NCBI RefSeq assembly: GCF_027853965.1
Contig: NZ_JAQGLB010000019.1
Coordinates: forward strand, 62,001 to 126,000
Reading direction: 5' to 3'
Length of the DNA stretch: 64,000 nucleotides
Source of the DNA: Saccharopolyspora indica
GTDB lineage: Bacteria > Actinomycetota > Actinomycetes > Mycobacteriales > Pseudonocardiaceae
The notes under the pieces were generated by a model. The model was given only the letters and a program-made list of their open reading frames with translations. It did no database searches and was not told the origin of the DNA. Each line of letters begins with the position of its first letter. Position 1 is the first letter of the stretch. The translations under genes were made by a program, and so were the position numbers. Below, piece after piece: positions 35,700-45,451 of the stretch.

Positions 35700-35705
35700 A
35701 TGTTA
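35700..35705 (-). promoter_or_regulatory. -10 box for leaderless mycP mRNA
   Basis: TAACAT on the minus strand ends exactly 7 nt before the GTG of mycP; no Shine-Dalgarno sequence is present. The 72-bp space to the divergent YbaB-like gene must hold promoters for both. Confidence 0.55.
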
Positions 35706-35764
35706 GCCGGTGCACCGCACGGCTTGTCCACGGTTTCGACGCGAGGAACTTTCGAGGTGCACCA

Positions 35765-36193
35765 GTGGAAAACGAAGCCATGTCGGTGAATCCGGTCTAC
35801 CAGGACCTGCTGGAGCAGCTGCAGCGGACGGCGGAGCGGATCCCGGAGACGCAACGGAGGATGATGGGCCAGCTCGGCGTCGCGTGGTCACCGGATCGCA
35901 TGGTGAAGGCCGTGGTCGGGCCGCGGGGTCAGCTCGTCGACCTCGTGATCGACCCGCGGGTCTTCCGCCAGCCCAACGCCGCCGCGCTCACCACGATGAT
36001 CCTGCAGGCCAGCCGCGACGCCGCGGACCAGGTGGCCCGCCAGGTGGACGAGATCATGCAGGAGCAGCTGCCGCCCGAGCTCACCGAACTGCGCGCCCGG
36101 CAGCCGCGCGAGGACCTCGGCCTGGGAGACCACTTCGCGGACCTGATGCGCAGCGATGCGCAGCGCTACGAAGAGCGGGAGGACCGGCCGTGA
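35765..36193 (+). CDS. YbaB/EbfC-family protein
   Basis: A 142-residue helical protein resembling the YbaB/EbfC nucleoid-associated family (EQLQRTAERIPETQRRMM, then VKAVVGPRGQLVDLVIDPRVF and LTTMILQASRDAADQVARQVD). Such genes are frequent at ESX loci of Pseudonocardiaceae; the ESX-linked forms may act as partners of WXG proteins rather than bind DNA. The GTG at 35765 has GAGG 8 nt upstream; an ATG at 35780 is the alternative. Its stop overlaps the next start as GTGA. Confidence 0.8.
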   Translation: MENEAMSVNPVYQDLLEQLQRTAERIPETQRRMMGQLGVAWSPDRMVKAVVGPRGQLVDLVIDPRVFRQPNAAALTTMILQASRDAADQVARQVDEIMQEQLPPELTELRARQPREDLGLGDHFADLMRSDAQRYEEREDRP

Positions 36194-36519
36194 GCGATGC
36201 GCTGAACGTCAACGGCGGCCCGGAAGCGGTCGCGGCGCTGCTGCGCAGGCTCAGCGCGCTGGGCGAGGCCTATGCGAACGGAGCGGGCGGCGGGCAGCAG
36301 CAGATCAAGAGGCTGATGAGCGAGTCGGACACGTTCGGCGAGGACCGGATCGGTCGGCAGGGCAGGAAGCAGTTCCCCGACGCCGATGCGGTGTTCGACA
36401 ACCGCGAGCACCTGGCCCGGCAGCTGCAGATCCTCGGCGAGAACGGCATCCAGGCGCTGGGCGCCTACGGCTCGGTCGACGACTTCTTCGCCGACCAGCA
36501 CCGCAACGTCCAGCCCTGA
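36190..36519 (+). CDS. small ESX-linked protein of unknown function, 109 residues
   Basis: It is coupled to the YbaB-like gene (GTGA overlap, GGGAGG upstream) and lies 12 bp before the giant gene. The sequence is mostly helical and hydrophilic (EAVAALLRRLSALGEAYANG, then REHLARQLQILGENGIQALG) with no signal or membrane segment. The three-gene operon makes a chaperone or antitoxin role for the giant protein plausible, but nothing in the sequence proves it. Confidence 0.75.
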   Translation: MSDALNVNGGPEAVAALLRRLSALGEAYANGAGGGQQQIKRLMSESDTFGEDRIGRQGRKQFPDADAVFDNREHLARQLQILGENGIQALGAYGSVDDFFADQHRNVQP

Positions 36520-36531
36520 GGGAGGTGCGCC

Positions 36532-39500
36532 GTGGGTGACGGGGTCCTCGACGAGTTCTCTCGGCAGGTGATGGCCTTCGGCGAGTGGGCCGACGGCTAC
36601 ATCGACGAGCTCAACGAGTTCCGGAGCTCCTGGGGCTTCCCGGTGCTTCCGATCCCGCGGCTGAGCAGCGTTTTCCGGCTGCTCATCGGCGAGTACCCGG
36701 AGGCCGACGAGAACAAGTCGGCGGAACTGGGCGAAGCGTGGTCCCAGGAGGCCGAGAGGGCGGTCGAGTTCCTCCGCGAAGCGCAGCTGGCGCTGGACGC
36801 CGTCAACGGCAGCTGGAACGGCGGGCTGGCCGCGTCGTCGATGGGCATGGCCTTCACCGAGCTGGCGCAAGCGGTCAACGACTACGCCACCACGGCGACC
36901 TCGTACGCCAAAGGTGCCTACGACTTCAACATGAGCGTGGTGCTGGCCAAGAACATCTTCCAGGGCAGCCTGCTGCTGCTGTGCTACGAGCTGATCCGCG
37001 CGGCAGTGGCAGCGGTGTTCACCATGGGCGGGTCGTTCCTCACCGTGCCACCCGCGATCGTCGCGGCTCGCAACGGCACCCGGATCGCGGTGACGCAGGC
37101 GCTGCAGCGCGTCGGCAGCATCTTCATCCAGCAGACCCTGCGACGGCTGGGGCTGCGCAGCGGCACCGTGGCGACGCGGCTCGGTGCTCGGACGTTCGCC
37201 GGTGCGGCGGCGCGGACCGCTCCGCCGCGGGTCGGCGGTCTCCTCGCGAACACGGTGGCCCGCCAGCAGAGCCGGCACCTGCTCCGCGAGGTGGTGGCGC
37301 TGGCGGCGGCCCGCGGCGCCACACCGGCGCTGCGCAGGGAAGCGGTCAGGTCGGTGCTGCGCAATCCCGCGGTGCGGCAGGCGATCCGGCAGCAGGTGGC
37401 GGCCAGGCTGGCCGGGCGATCCGTGCCCTTCGCCGCGGCGGTGACGCGAGAGCAAGCCGCGTTGATCAGCACCGTCGTGCGGCGCGCCGCTGAGCGGGGC
37501 GTGATGACGCGCCGCGGCGTCCTGGCGTTCACCACGAGGAATCTCCTGCAGCAGCGGGTGATCGGCTACGGCCTGCAGAGCGCGCTGAAGTTCGGCGTCG
37601 GCACGAACCTGTACGCCCAGTTCATGACCGTGATCGAGACCGACGGGCGGTACGAGATCGACCTGCGCTCCACGGCGGCGGCCTTCGTCGGCGCCAGCCT
37701 CGGCGGAGCGCCGCTCGGCCTGGCGAGCAGGTTGCCGGGCTTCGTGGCGCTCGGCGCGGTCGGCGGCGCGGCCGGATACGCCGGTGCCACTGCGGTGACC
37801 CACGCCGAGAAGGTCTGGGAGACGGCGACCGACCCCGGGAAGCTGTGGGACGCGGTGACCGACGTCGACGAGCTGTGGAAGAACGACCGCATCCGGCAGG
37901 AGATCGCGGACGCGGCCATCGGCGGCGCGATCGGCGGTTCGTGGGAGCGGTACATCGGCGAGCGCAGCTGGCACGAGGCCGGGCAGGGCATGGCGGTGCG
38001 GAACGTGATCGCCACCGGCCAGGCTCCCGACCTGGGCAACGTGCCCGGTGGCGGGGTGGCGCCCGCGATCGCGCAGCTCGGGCAGGACCCGGTCGCCGGG
38101 GCGACGCCCGAAGCCGGTCCGGCCGGAACCGCGGCGGGCGGCACCGCGGCGGGGGCTGCTGCGCAGAGCGGTGCGGGCGCAGGTGGTGCCGGGCAGGGCG
38201 GGGCGTCGGGTTCCGGCGGTTCCAACACCGGGCACGGTGGCGGTGCGCGCACGGGTGGCGGTGCCGCGGGGTCGGGCGGCTCAGGCGGCGGTTCGGGCAA
38301 CGGCCGGGCCGGTGCGGCAGCGCCCGGCGACGACGGCGGGAACGGCGAGGGCAACGAGCAGGGCCCGGAGTCCGGGAAGCCGGAAGCGGGCACGCCGGAG
38401 CAGAGCGAGCAGGCCCGGACCGGCGAGCCGGAACGAACCGACCCGACCAGGACCGGCGACCAGGAAGCCGAACGGGTTCGGGCCGAGGAGCAGGAAGCCG
38501 GACGAAACCGCACCGGCGAACAGGAAACCGAACGCGGCCGCACCGGTGACCAGCAGACCGAACGCGGCCGCACCGGCGAACAGGAAACCGAGCAGACCGG
38601 TGATCGAGAGGCCGAACGGTCCCGCGATCAGGAAGGCCAGCAGTCCGGTGATCGCGAAGCCGAGCGGGCTGCCACCGACCCCGGGCAGGCCGACCCGGGC
38701 CGCGCTGCCAGTGAGAACGGCTCAGGGAACCAGGAAGCGGGTCGCGCCGAACCCGCAACGCGCTCCCCCGGGGCTCCCGAAGCCGACGACAACTCCGCAG
38801 GTCAAGCAGAGAACGAGAACCGGACCGGCGCACCAGAACCCGCTGCTGGACAAGCCGATCCGTCGAGCACCGAAACCGGCGACGGCTCCTCGCAACGCGA
38901 ACCCACCGGCACGCCGGACGCCGAGCGCTCCGAAGCACCCGGTCCCCGCACGGCCCCGGACGAATCCGGTCGGCCCGACGGGCTGCGAGAACTCGGTTCG
39001 GTCGCACGGGCCGAACCGCTCCGGCTGGAGCCGCCGTCCCCGCCGGAAGATCCCGTCCGGATGCCGGATCTCGCCCGCGCCGGGGTGAGCGACCACCTCG
39101 TGGACCTGGTCCGGCAGGGCCTCGGCTCGCTCGACGTGGACACCGGGACCTTCACCGCCCAGGCCTCCACCGGCGAGGTCGTCCAGGTGCGGCTGGGGCT
39201 GCAGGACGACCTGCCCCCGGGCGAGTTCCAGGTGCTGCCGGGCGAGTTCGAGCTGACCCCGGCCGGTCACGTCCAGACCGCGCCCGCCGAGATCCGGATC
39301 TCCACCGCCACCACGCAGTACCCGGAAGCCGCGGGCGAGCTGGGCGGGCACCAGACCGCCGCGGCCCTGAGCCACCTGCTCGCCACCACTCCGGTCATCG
39401 CCTCCGGCGAGTTCACCGCCGCGCACGGCCGCACCCCGCTCCCGGCCGGGCAGGCGGACGTGCGCGCGTTCGGCCAACCACCGCCCCGCACCGCGCGGAC

Positions 39501-42500
39501 CGAACCCGGTGCGCCGGGCACGATCCGGGAATCGGAACAGCTGCTGCACGAGGAGATCGCCCGGCGGCAGACCGAAACCACCCTCACCATCGCCGATTCC
39601 GACCCGATCGCCATCGCGGGCACGCCCGGCCAGACGCTGCTGGTGCACTACGCCCAGGCGGGCACCGACGTGGCGGTCGACCTGACCGTCGATCCCACCC
39701 TCGCCTCCGGCGAGGTCCAGGCCCGCGCCCCCGGCTGGCGCAACGACGGCACCAGCACGCTCCGCCAGACCGGCCCCGGCGAGGTCCGCGTGTCCACCGC
39801 GGGAACGCCGGAGCAGATGCGGTCGATGATCGAGGCAGGCCTCCGCGCGCTGCACCAGGACGTGCCGGTCCGCGACCACAACGCCCGCGACGACGCGCCG
39901 TCGGACGTCGCGCTCGCGCACTCCGCGGTGGTCGACGAAACGCTCCCGGGCATGGCGGAAGCCGCGCTGTGGCTCGCCGACCAGGGCGTTCGCGGGCTCA
40001 CGCAGGACGAGCTGAACCAGCGGCTGCTGGCCGTCTTCCCCGGCCTGTTCAACGCCAACGGCCAGCAGCTGGAGTTCCGCGGCGCCCTGTTCTCCGTCGG
40101 CCTGACCTTCGGCGACGCCGCTCACGTGGCGACCGATGCGGTGCTGGGCAGGCGGCAGACCGCGCTGGTGGGCCTGCCGGAGCAGAGCAGCTCCGCTTCC
40201 CGGGGCACCAGCACCTCGGTGTCCGGGAAGGCCCCGCTGAGCCTGGCCACCGGCGGCACGGTCAGCGCGACCCCGCAGACCACCTGGAGCACCAGCGGCT
40301 CGCAGGGCACCACGACGGCGCAGCAGGCCCACGTCTCGCCCACCGACCAGCTCCGCGGCGAGTTCCTCCGCTACGACCTGACCGGCGTCAAGCTCTGGAT
40401 CCGGGCCGAAGCCGGGGCCACCACCGAGGTCACCGCCGATCGGGCGATGTCGATCTGGGTGAACGCGGCCCACCAGCAACCGGCAGGCGACACCGTCGTC
40501 TTCGAGGGCGCGCGGCGCGACGAGGACGAGCTCGTCCGCGCCAGCCGCCTGCTCGACCTCGACGACACCGCGCAGGTGGTCGACGCCGTGCTGGCGCAGC
40601 TGCCCGCCGGGATGCGCGAGAACGACTTCGTCCGCGCGCAGGTGGTCGACCAGGTGCAGCGGCGGGCCGAAGCCGCCCTGCGCCCCGACGGCCTCCGGTT
40701 CGACGTCGCCGCCAAGCCCGGCGGGAAGGCGCACCGGGTGACGCTGCGGACGCGGGTGCGGTGGGACACCGCGGAACCGGCGCACGCGGCGGCGGCCGAG
40801 CTGGGCCACGGCCGGGTCGTGGCGGCGTACCACAGCGCGACCGGGTCGACCTCGCTGACGCGGACCTCCCAGAGCGGCTCGTCGGTGGGCCCGAAGGTGC
40901 TCGCCGCCTACAACTACCTGCGCGGACGCGGCGTGTCGGTCGGCTCGGACACCAGCACCGGGCACTTCATGCTGCTCGACGACCACGACTTCCGCCCCAA
41001 GCACACCTACCGCGTGCAGGTGACCACCGAGGTCGAGGTCGGGCAGCGAGCGGAGTCGGTCACCGGCCGCGGATTCGCGCAGCTGTCCGTGCAGGACGCG
41101 GCGAGCAACGGGCTGCCGGTCGGCCGCCGCGAGCTCCAGTACACGGAGGACGGTGAGATCGCGACCACGACGGTGCAGGAGCTCGTCCTCGACGGGCAGG
41201 GCAACGCGCTCACCGCACCGCGCGAGGTGCCGCTGGTGGCCCGCAGCGGCTACACCGCGCCCGGCGCGCCGAGCCGGAACCAGCTCCAGGACAGCGGTCC
41301 GACGCTGCTCGACCGCGTGGTCCGGATGACCGGCCTGCCCGCGGTGCGCGACTTCCTGCACACCGCGCTCACCGCGGGCAAGTTCACCGGCGTGGACGCC
41401 GTGCTCGCCCAGCTCACCGAGGAGGACGCGCAGGCCTGGATCGGCGAGGCGATGCAGGACGGATTCCTGATCCGGGTCGAGCCGCGCAACGGCGAGCCGC
41501 GCTGGGTGAAGGTCGAGGCGCGCTGGGAGCCCGAGCGCGCCGAGGAGATCAGCCGCATCGACCGGACGCAGCGCGTCAGCTCGCTGCTGACCAGCACCTC
41601 GCACAGCAGCACCGTCGAACTCACGCGCAGCCGCGGGCACGGCGCGACGGGCCTGCTGGGCAGCGGCCTCGGCGCGAACGCGAGCACCAGCCGCAGCGCG
41701 TCGATTGCGTTCAGCCAGTCGGAGAACGTCGGCACCCGGCTGGAATACCGCGGCGGCAACTCGGTGTGGCGGCTCCCGGTGGCGCTGGCGGTGAGCGTGG
41801 TGGACGCGACCGGCGCCCCGGTGCTCGACGCGGCAGGAGCCCCGGTTCGCGCGGAGATCGCCGACCAGGTCGTGGAGATCTCGGTGCCGACCGCCGTTGC
41901 GGTGGCCGGGCGGACGGTTCCGGTGGTGGATCCGGCCCAGTTCGCCGAGCTGGTCACCAGCATGCACTCCCTGCTGCACCTGGACGCCCGCGGCCTGGAC
42001 GCCGCGGTGCGCAGCGCGATGCCGGTCACCGGTGCCTACGTGGACACCACCAACGCGAGCGCCCTCGCGCACATCGGCGAGTGGCTGTCGCACGGCGAGC
42101 TGGTCCGCCCCCGCGCACCGGACGGCGACGTGCGCGGCCGCGCGGAGATCACCGCGCGCCCCACCGGCCTGCGGGTGCTGAACCGGTTGACGAAGGTCGC
42201 GGCCGGGCCGATGGCGCTGTCCCAGGCCGGGCACAGCTCCAGCGCGGATCGTTCGCGCAGCGGCTCCGGCTCGTCCGACAGTTCGGGCGAGATGGCCGAG
42301 GCCGACCTCGTCGGCGCCTCCCAGGACCGCACCACCGGGACCACCGCGAACCAGAAGCGCGCTGGTGGCAGCGATGAGAACGTCATCACGCCCTACCACG
42401 ACGGGCTCACCTTCGAAGCCGATCTGGACATCGCGGTCCGGGCCGGGGAAGCCGCGGGCGAGCAGGCACCGACCACCCCGCCCGCGGTGGTGCCCGGCAA

Positions 42501-45450
42501 GTTCCAGTTCGTGCTCAGCGCCCAGCAGGTCGTCGAGTTCTACGCCAACGGCAACGAACTCGTCGTCGACGCCGTCCCGGCCGCGACGATCGACGAGATG
42601 CTGACGGCCTGGGCCGACGACGCGCTACCGCTGGACCGCAGGGTCGCCGCGCGCGCCGTGCTGCGCCGAGCCGCCGAAACCGGGGAGATCAACCGGCGGC
42701 TCGTGGACCGCGCGCTGCGCGAGTACCCGTCCGCGATGACGCGAATGCTGGGCCGCACCAACGAGGAGGCGAGCACCGAGCTGACGCGTTTGCTGGCGGA
42801 CACCGACGAAGAGCTGGTGCTGAACTACCGCTTCCGGCCACCGGGCTACCAGCCGGGCAGCGGCCTCGGTCCCGGCGTGGTGAGCGGCTGGCAGGCCGAC
42901 GTGCTCCCGCTGTGGCAGGCGAAGGAGCTCCTGGCGCAGCTCGACGTCGCCGACACCGCCGGGCTCGAAGAGCGGCTGCGCAGCGCCCTCGCGCCCGGCG
43001 AAGCGCTCAACCACACGCAGGGCAAAGCGCTGGCCAGCGGCGGCACCGACCTGTTCAGCGGCCTGATCCGCCGCAACGGCCGCTGGATGCGGCTCACCGT
43101 GACCTACCAGGTGACCCCGGACGGCCAGGCCACCGCCACCGGCACCGAACCGGGAGCGACCTCGTCGATGGGCCACCGGCACCGCGCCGGCGACAGCACC
43201 ACCAGCAGCACCACCAGCACCAGGAGCAAGTCCCAGAACCTCACCGCCGACCACGGTGTCGGCGAAAGCGATGTCGGCGGCACCGGCAGCACCAGCCACG
43301 GCCTGAGCCGGACCAGCCGCACGACCACCTCGCACGCCGAGGTCAGCGAACCCGGCGTGGTCGACTCCAGCGGTCTGGTCCGGTTCGAGCGCCCGGCCCA
43401 GGCCTGGTTCACCGCGAAGCTCGAAACCGCGCCGCTCGGCCCGATCGGCGTCGTGCGCGCACTGCTGCCCGGCGAACCACCGGTGGACAGCCCGAAGTCG
43501 ACCGGAACGCTGTCCTTCAAGCACGCGATGCACCGCGCGCGCCCCGAGGTCCACGGCCCGCGCGAAGCGGCCGACCACCGCAGGCTGACCAGGCTGCCTG
43601 ACAACGTGACCAGCCGCATCGTCGAATGGAGCATGCGCGACCTGCTCCCGTCCGCCGAAGCCGCCGTGCGGAAGGTGCTCCGCGCCGCCTGGCAGCGGCC
43701 GCAGCAGCTGCCCGCGGCGAACAACCTGACCCACGCGATCCAGCGGGACTTCACCGCCCAGCGCGGCAAAGCGCTGTGGCACGGCCTGTCCTCCGGCCTG
43801 CCGGCGCTGGTCGGCACCTACCCGGCGTCACCGCTGCACAACGTCGCCGTCGACGTGCGGCTGCAGAACTTCGAGATGCAGGTCGTGCGGCGCTACGAAC
43901 GAGGCGAGCACGGGACCTACGGGCTGGACCGGGCGCAGCGCACCACCTCGCAGAGCCGCGGTCGGAGCCGGACCGACTCGGCCGGTGCGGTGGGCGACCT
44001 GCCCGGCGACGTGATCGACGGCGAGGTCCCGCTCGCCCCGGGCGTGAAGCGGAGCACCACGACCAGCGGCTCGGCGGCGGAGCAGAGCGGCGCGTGGGCG
44101 CAGTCGGAGGCTGAGGACGTCAACCCGCGCGCGCTCGTGCGGCTGCGGGCCCGCTTCACCGTCACCGCGACCATGAACGAGCAGACCGATCCCGCCCTGC
44201 CCGTCGCCCAGCGGCACGTCGGCGTCGACGCCGACCCGGTCGACATCTACGTGGAAGTCCCCGCCGAACAGCTCGACGCGCTGCAGAACGCGCTCAGGAA
44301 CGAGAAGGCGTGGCAACTCACCCAGGACGCTCAGCTGCCGGAAGGCAAGCTCAAGGGCGTGCTGCGCGCGTTGGCCAGGCGCGACCAGGCGGCCGAGGAG
44401 CAGGCCGTCGACCTGAACGCCGCGATGCGAGCAGCGGAACAGCGCTCGGACCACGATCCGCAGCACCCGCACCGCTCCCTCGCCGCGCACGTGCGCGAAG
44501 AGCACGCCGAGCTGACATCGCCCGGCTCGAAGCTCCACCTGACCGACGACGCCACGGCGGCGCAGCTGGCGCACGACCAGCGGACGACCGAGCGGATGCA
44601 CGCCTTCCTCGACGAGATCGCCCAGTCCGCACCGACGGTCGACGTCCAGCCGCTGCGCACCGTGGTCACCGAGCTGGAGCGCGCGGCAGCCGCCGTCGCG
44701 ACGGAGCGAGCAGCGGTGCAGCAAGACCCGGCGGCGCGGAACCGCTTCGAGAACGCGATGCAGAACTGGCGCAACGCACGTCAGGACCTGCGCGCGATGC
44801 TCGTCCAGCACGAGGCGACCGGCGCGGAGCGGACCTGGATGGCGCGGTTCGACCCCGGCGCCCCCACCCGCGCCGGGCAGCTGGCGGCGATCCTGGAGAC
44901 CGCCGCCCAGCTCACCGGCCGCCGGTGGACGCCCCCGGCCGAACTCGACCGGGCACCGCTGGACCCGGTCGAGCTCGCGCGCGGCCTGGCCGCCGAGCTG
45001 TCCTTCGCCGAGACGGCCGCCGTCGAGATCGAGCTCTCGGTGATCGGCGGCGACGGCACCACCACCCGGGTCCGCATCACCGGCGACGGCGAGGTGCACC
45101 CGATCACCGAGCCACCGCCACCACCGGGACCGCCACCGGCCCCGCGCTGGCCGGAAACACCGCCGCGCCCCTCTGTCCCGCCGCAACCGGAGGAACCGGA
45201 GGAGGAGCCCGACGAGACCGAGGAACGGCTGGCAGAGCTGGGAATCGCACGCCACCCGGACGACAGCACCGCGTGGGCCGTCCGGCTGCCGGACGGCAGG
45301 AAGGCGGTCCTGCGCGTGGTGGGCGGGCAGCTGCTGGCCGCGCGATCGCCCGACGCGAGCATCTCGGTCCCGCTCAGCCGCGTGCCCCGGGGCCGCCGGG
45401 AGCTCGACGTGCTCGTGGGCATGGCCTTGCGGAAGGCCGACGATGCCTGA
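36532..45450 (+). CDS. giant WXG100-headed repeat protein, 2,972 residues
   Basis: Not a recognised family beyond its head. Residues about 1-150 form a WXG100/CpnT-N-like helical domain with WNGG at Trp95. An Ala/Arg-rich, partly hydrophobic region runs from about 145 to 500, and a Gly/Ala linker from about 534 to 603. Some ten-residue repeats of RTG(D/E)QE(T/A)ER type fill about 620-716. From about 843 there is a long array in which six Ser/Thr-rich segments (near 1217, 1434, 1682, 1901, 2210 and 2469) recur every 210-310 residues. Each is flanked by beta-strand-like stretches and separated by helical spacers. A coiled-coil-like region and a Pro-rich hinge lead to a small C-terminal domain. 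There is no signal peptide. GGGAGG lies 6 nt before the GTG. Confidence 0.85.
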   Translation: MGDGVLDEFSRQVMAFGEWADGYIDELNEFRSSWGFPVLPIPRLSSVFRLLIGEYPEADENKSAELGEAWSQEAERAVEFLREAQLALDAVNGSWNGGLAASSMGMAFTELAQAVNDYATTATSYAKGAYDFNMSVVLAKNIFQGSLLLLCYELIRAAVAAVFTMGGSFLTVPPAIVAARNGTRIAVTQALQRVGSIFIQQTLRRLGLRSGTVATRLGARTFAGAAARTAPPRVGGLLANTVARQQSRHLLREVVALAAARGATPALRREAVRSVLRNPAVRQAIRQQVAARLAGRSVPFAAAVTREQAALISTVVRRAAERGVMTRRGVLAFTTRNLLQQRVIGYGLQSALKFGVGTNLYAQFMTVIETDGRYEIDLRSTAAAFVGASLGGAPLGLASRLPGFVALGAVGGAAGYAGATAVTHAEKVWETATDPGKLWDAVTDVDELWKNDRIRQEIADAAIGGAIGGSWERYIGERSWHEAGQGMAVRNVIATGQAPDLGNVPGGGVAPAIAQLGQDPVAGATPEAGPAGTAAGGTAAGAAAQSGAGAGGAGQGGASGSGGSNTGHGGGARTGGGAAGSGGSGGGSGNGRAGAAAPGDDGGNGEGNEQGPESGKPEAGTPEQSEQARTGEPERTDPTRTGDQEAERVRAEEQEAGRNRTGEQETERGRTGDQQTERGRTGEQETEQTGDREAERSRDQEGQQSGDREAERAATDPGQADPGRAASENGSGNQEAGRAEPATRSPGAPEADDNSAGQAENENRTGAPEPAAGQADPSSTETGDGSSQREPTGTPDAERSEAPGPRTAPDESGRPDGLRELGSVARAEPLRLEPPSPPEDPVRMPDLARAGVSDHLVDLVRQGLGSLDVDTGTFTAQASTGEVVQVRLGLQDDLPPGEFQVLPGEFELTPAGHVQTAPAEIRISTATTQYPEAAGELGGHQTAAALSHLLATTPVIASGEFTAAHGRTPLPAGQADVRAFGQPPPRTARTEPGAPGTIRESEQLLHEEIARRQTETTLTIADSDPIAIAGTPGQTLLVHYAQAGTDVAVDLTVDPTLASGEVQARAPGWRNDGTSTLRQTGPGEVRVSTAGTPEQMRSMIEAGLRALHQDVPVRDHNARDDAPSDVALAHSAVVDETLPGMAEAALWLADQGVRGLTQDELNQRLLAVFPGLFNANGQQLEFRGALFSVGLTFGDAAHVATDAVLGRRQTALVGLPEQSSSASRGTSTSVSGKAPLSLATGGTVSATPQTTWSTSGSQGTTTAQQAHVSPTDQLRGEFLRYDLTGVKLWIRAEAGATTEVTADRAMSIWVNAAHQQPAGDTVVFEGARRDEDELVRASRLLDLDDTAQVVDAVLAQLPAGMRENDFVRAQVVDQVQRRAEAALRPDGLRFDVAAKPGGKAHRVTLRTRVRWDTAEPAHAAAAELGHGRVVAAYHSATGSTSLTRTSQSGSSVGPKVLAAYNYLRGRGVSVGSDTSTGHFMLLDDHDFRPKHTYRVQVTTEVEVGQRAESVTGRGFAQLSVQDAASNGLPVGRRELQYTEDGEIATTTVQELVLDGQGNALTAPREVPLVARSGYTAPGAPSRNQLQDSGPTLLDRVVRMTGLPAVRDFLHTALTAGKFTGVDAVLAQLTEEDAQAWIGEAMQDGFLIRVEPRNGEPRWVKVEARWEPERAEEISRIDRTQRVSSLLTSTSHSSTVELTRSRGHGATGLLGSGLGANASTSRSASIAFSQSENVGTRLEYRGGNSVWRLPVALAVSVVDATGAPVLDAAGAPVRAEIADQVVEISVPTAVAVAGRTVPVVDPAQFAELVTSMHSLLHLDARGLDAAVRSAMPVTGAYVDTTNASALAHIGEWLSHGELVRPRAPDGDVRGRAEITARPTGLRVLNRLTKVAAGPMALSQAGHSSSADRSRSGSGSSDSSGEMAEADLVGASQDRTTGTTANQKRAGGSDENVITPYHDGLTFEADLDIAVRAGEAAGEQAPTTPPAVVPGKFQFVLSAQQVVEFYANGNELVVDAVPAATIDEMLTAWADDALPLDRRVAARAVLRRAAETGEINRRLVDRALREYPSAMTRMLGRTNEEASTELTRLLADTDEELVLNYRFRPPGYQPGSGLGPGVVSGWQADVLPLWQAKELLAQLDVADTAGLEERLRSALAPGEALNHTQGKALASGGTDLFSGLIRRNGRWMRLTVTYQVTPDGQATATGTEPGATSSMGHRHRAGDSTTSSTTSTRSKSQNLTADHGVGESDVGGTGSTSHGLSRTSRTTTSHAEVSEPGVVDSSGLVRFERPAQAWFTAKLETAPLGPIGVVRALLPGEPPVDSPKSTGTLSFKHAMHRARPEVHGPREAADHRRLTRLPDNVTSRIVEWSMRDLLPSAEAAVRKVLRAAWQRPQQLPAANNLTHAIQRDFTAQRGKALWHGLSSGLPALVGTYPASPLHNVAVDVRLQNFEMQVVRRYERGEHGTYGLDRAQRTTSQSRGRSRTDSAGAVGDLPGDVIDGEVPLAPGVKRSTTTSGSAAEQSGAWAQSEAEDVNPRALVRLRARFTVTATMNEQTDPALPVAQRHVGVDADPVDIYVEVPAEQLDALQNALRNEKAWQLTQDAQLPEGKLKGVLRALARRDQAAEEQAVDLNAAMRAAEQRSDHDPQHPHRSLAAHVREEHAELTSPGSKLHLTDDATAAQLAHDQRTTERMHAFLDEIAQSAPTVDVQPLRTVVTELERAAAAVATERAAVQQDPAARNRFENAMQNWRNARQDLRAMLVQHEATGAERTWMARFDPGAPTRAGQLAAILETAAQLTGRRWTPPAELDRAPLDPVELARGLAAELSFAETAAVEIELSVIGGDGTTTRVRITGDGEVHPITEPPPPPGPPPAPRWPETPPRPSVPPQPEEPEEEPDETEERLAELGIARHPDDSTAWAVRLPDGRKAVLRVVGGQLLAARSPDASISVPLSRVPRGRRELDVLVGMALRKADDA

Positions 45451-45451
45451 G

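Noticed and set aside
38722-42399. Very long open frame (about 1,225 codons) antisense to the giant gene
   Set aside because: High third-position GC in the real gene leaves the antisense frame without stops. The translation is repetitive Arg/Gly/Ala/Val with no domain, and there is no ribosome site or operon context.
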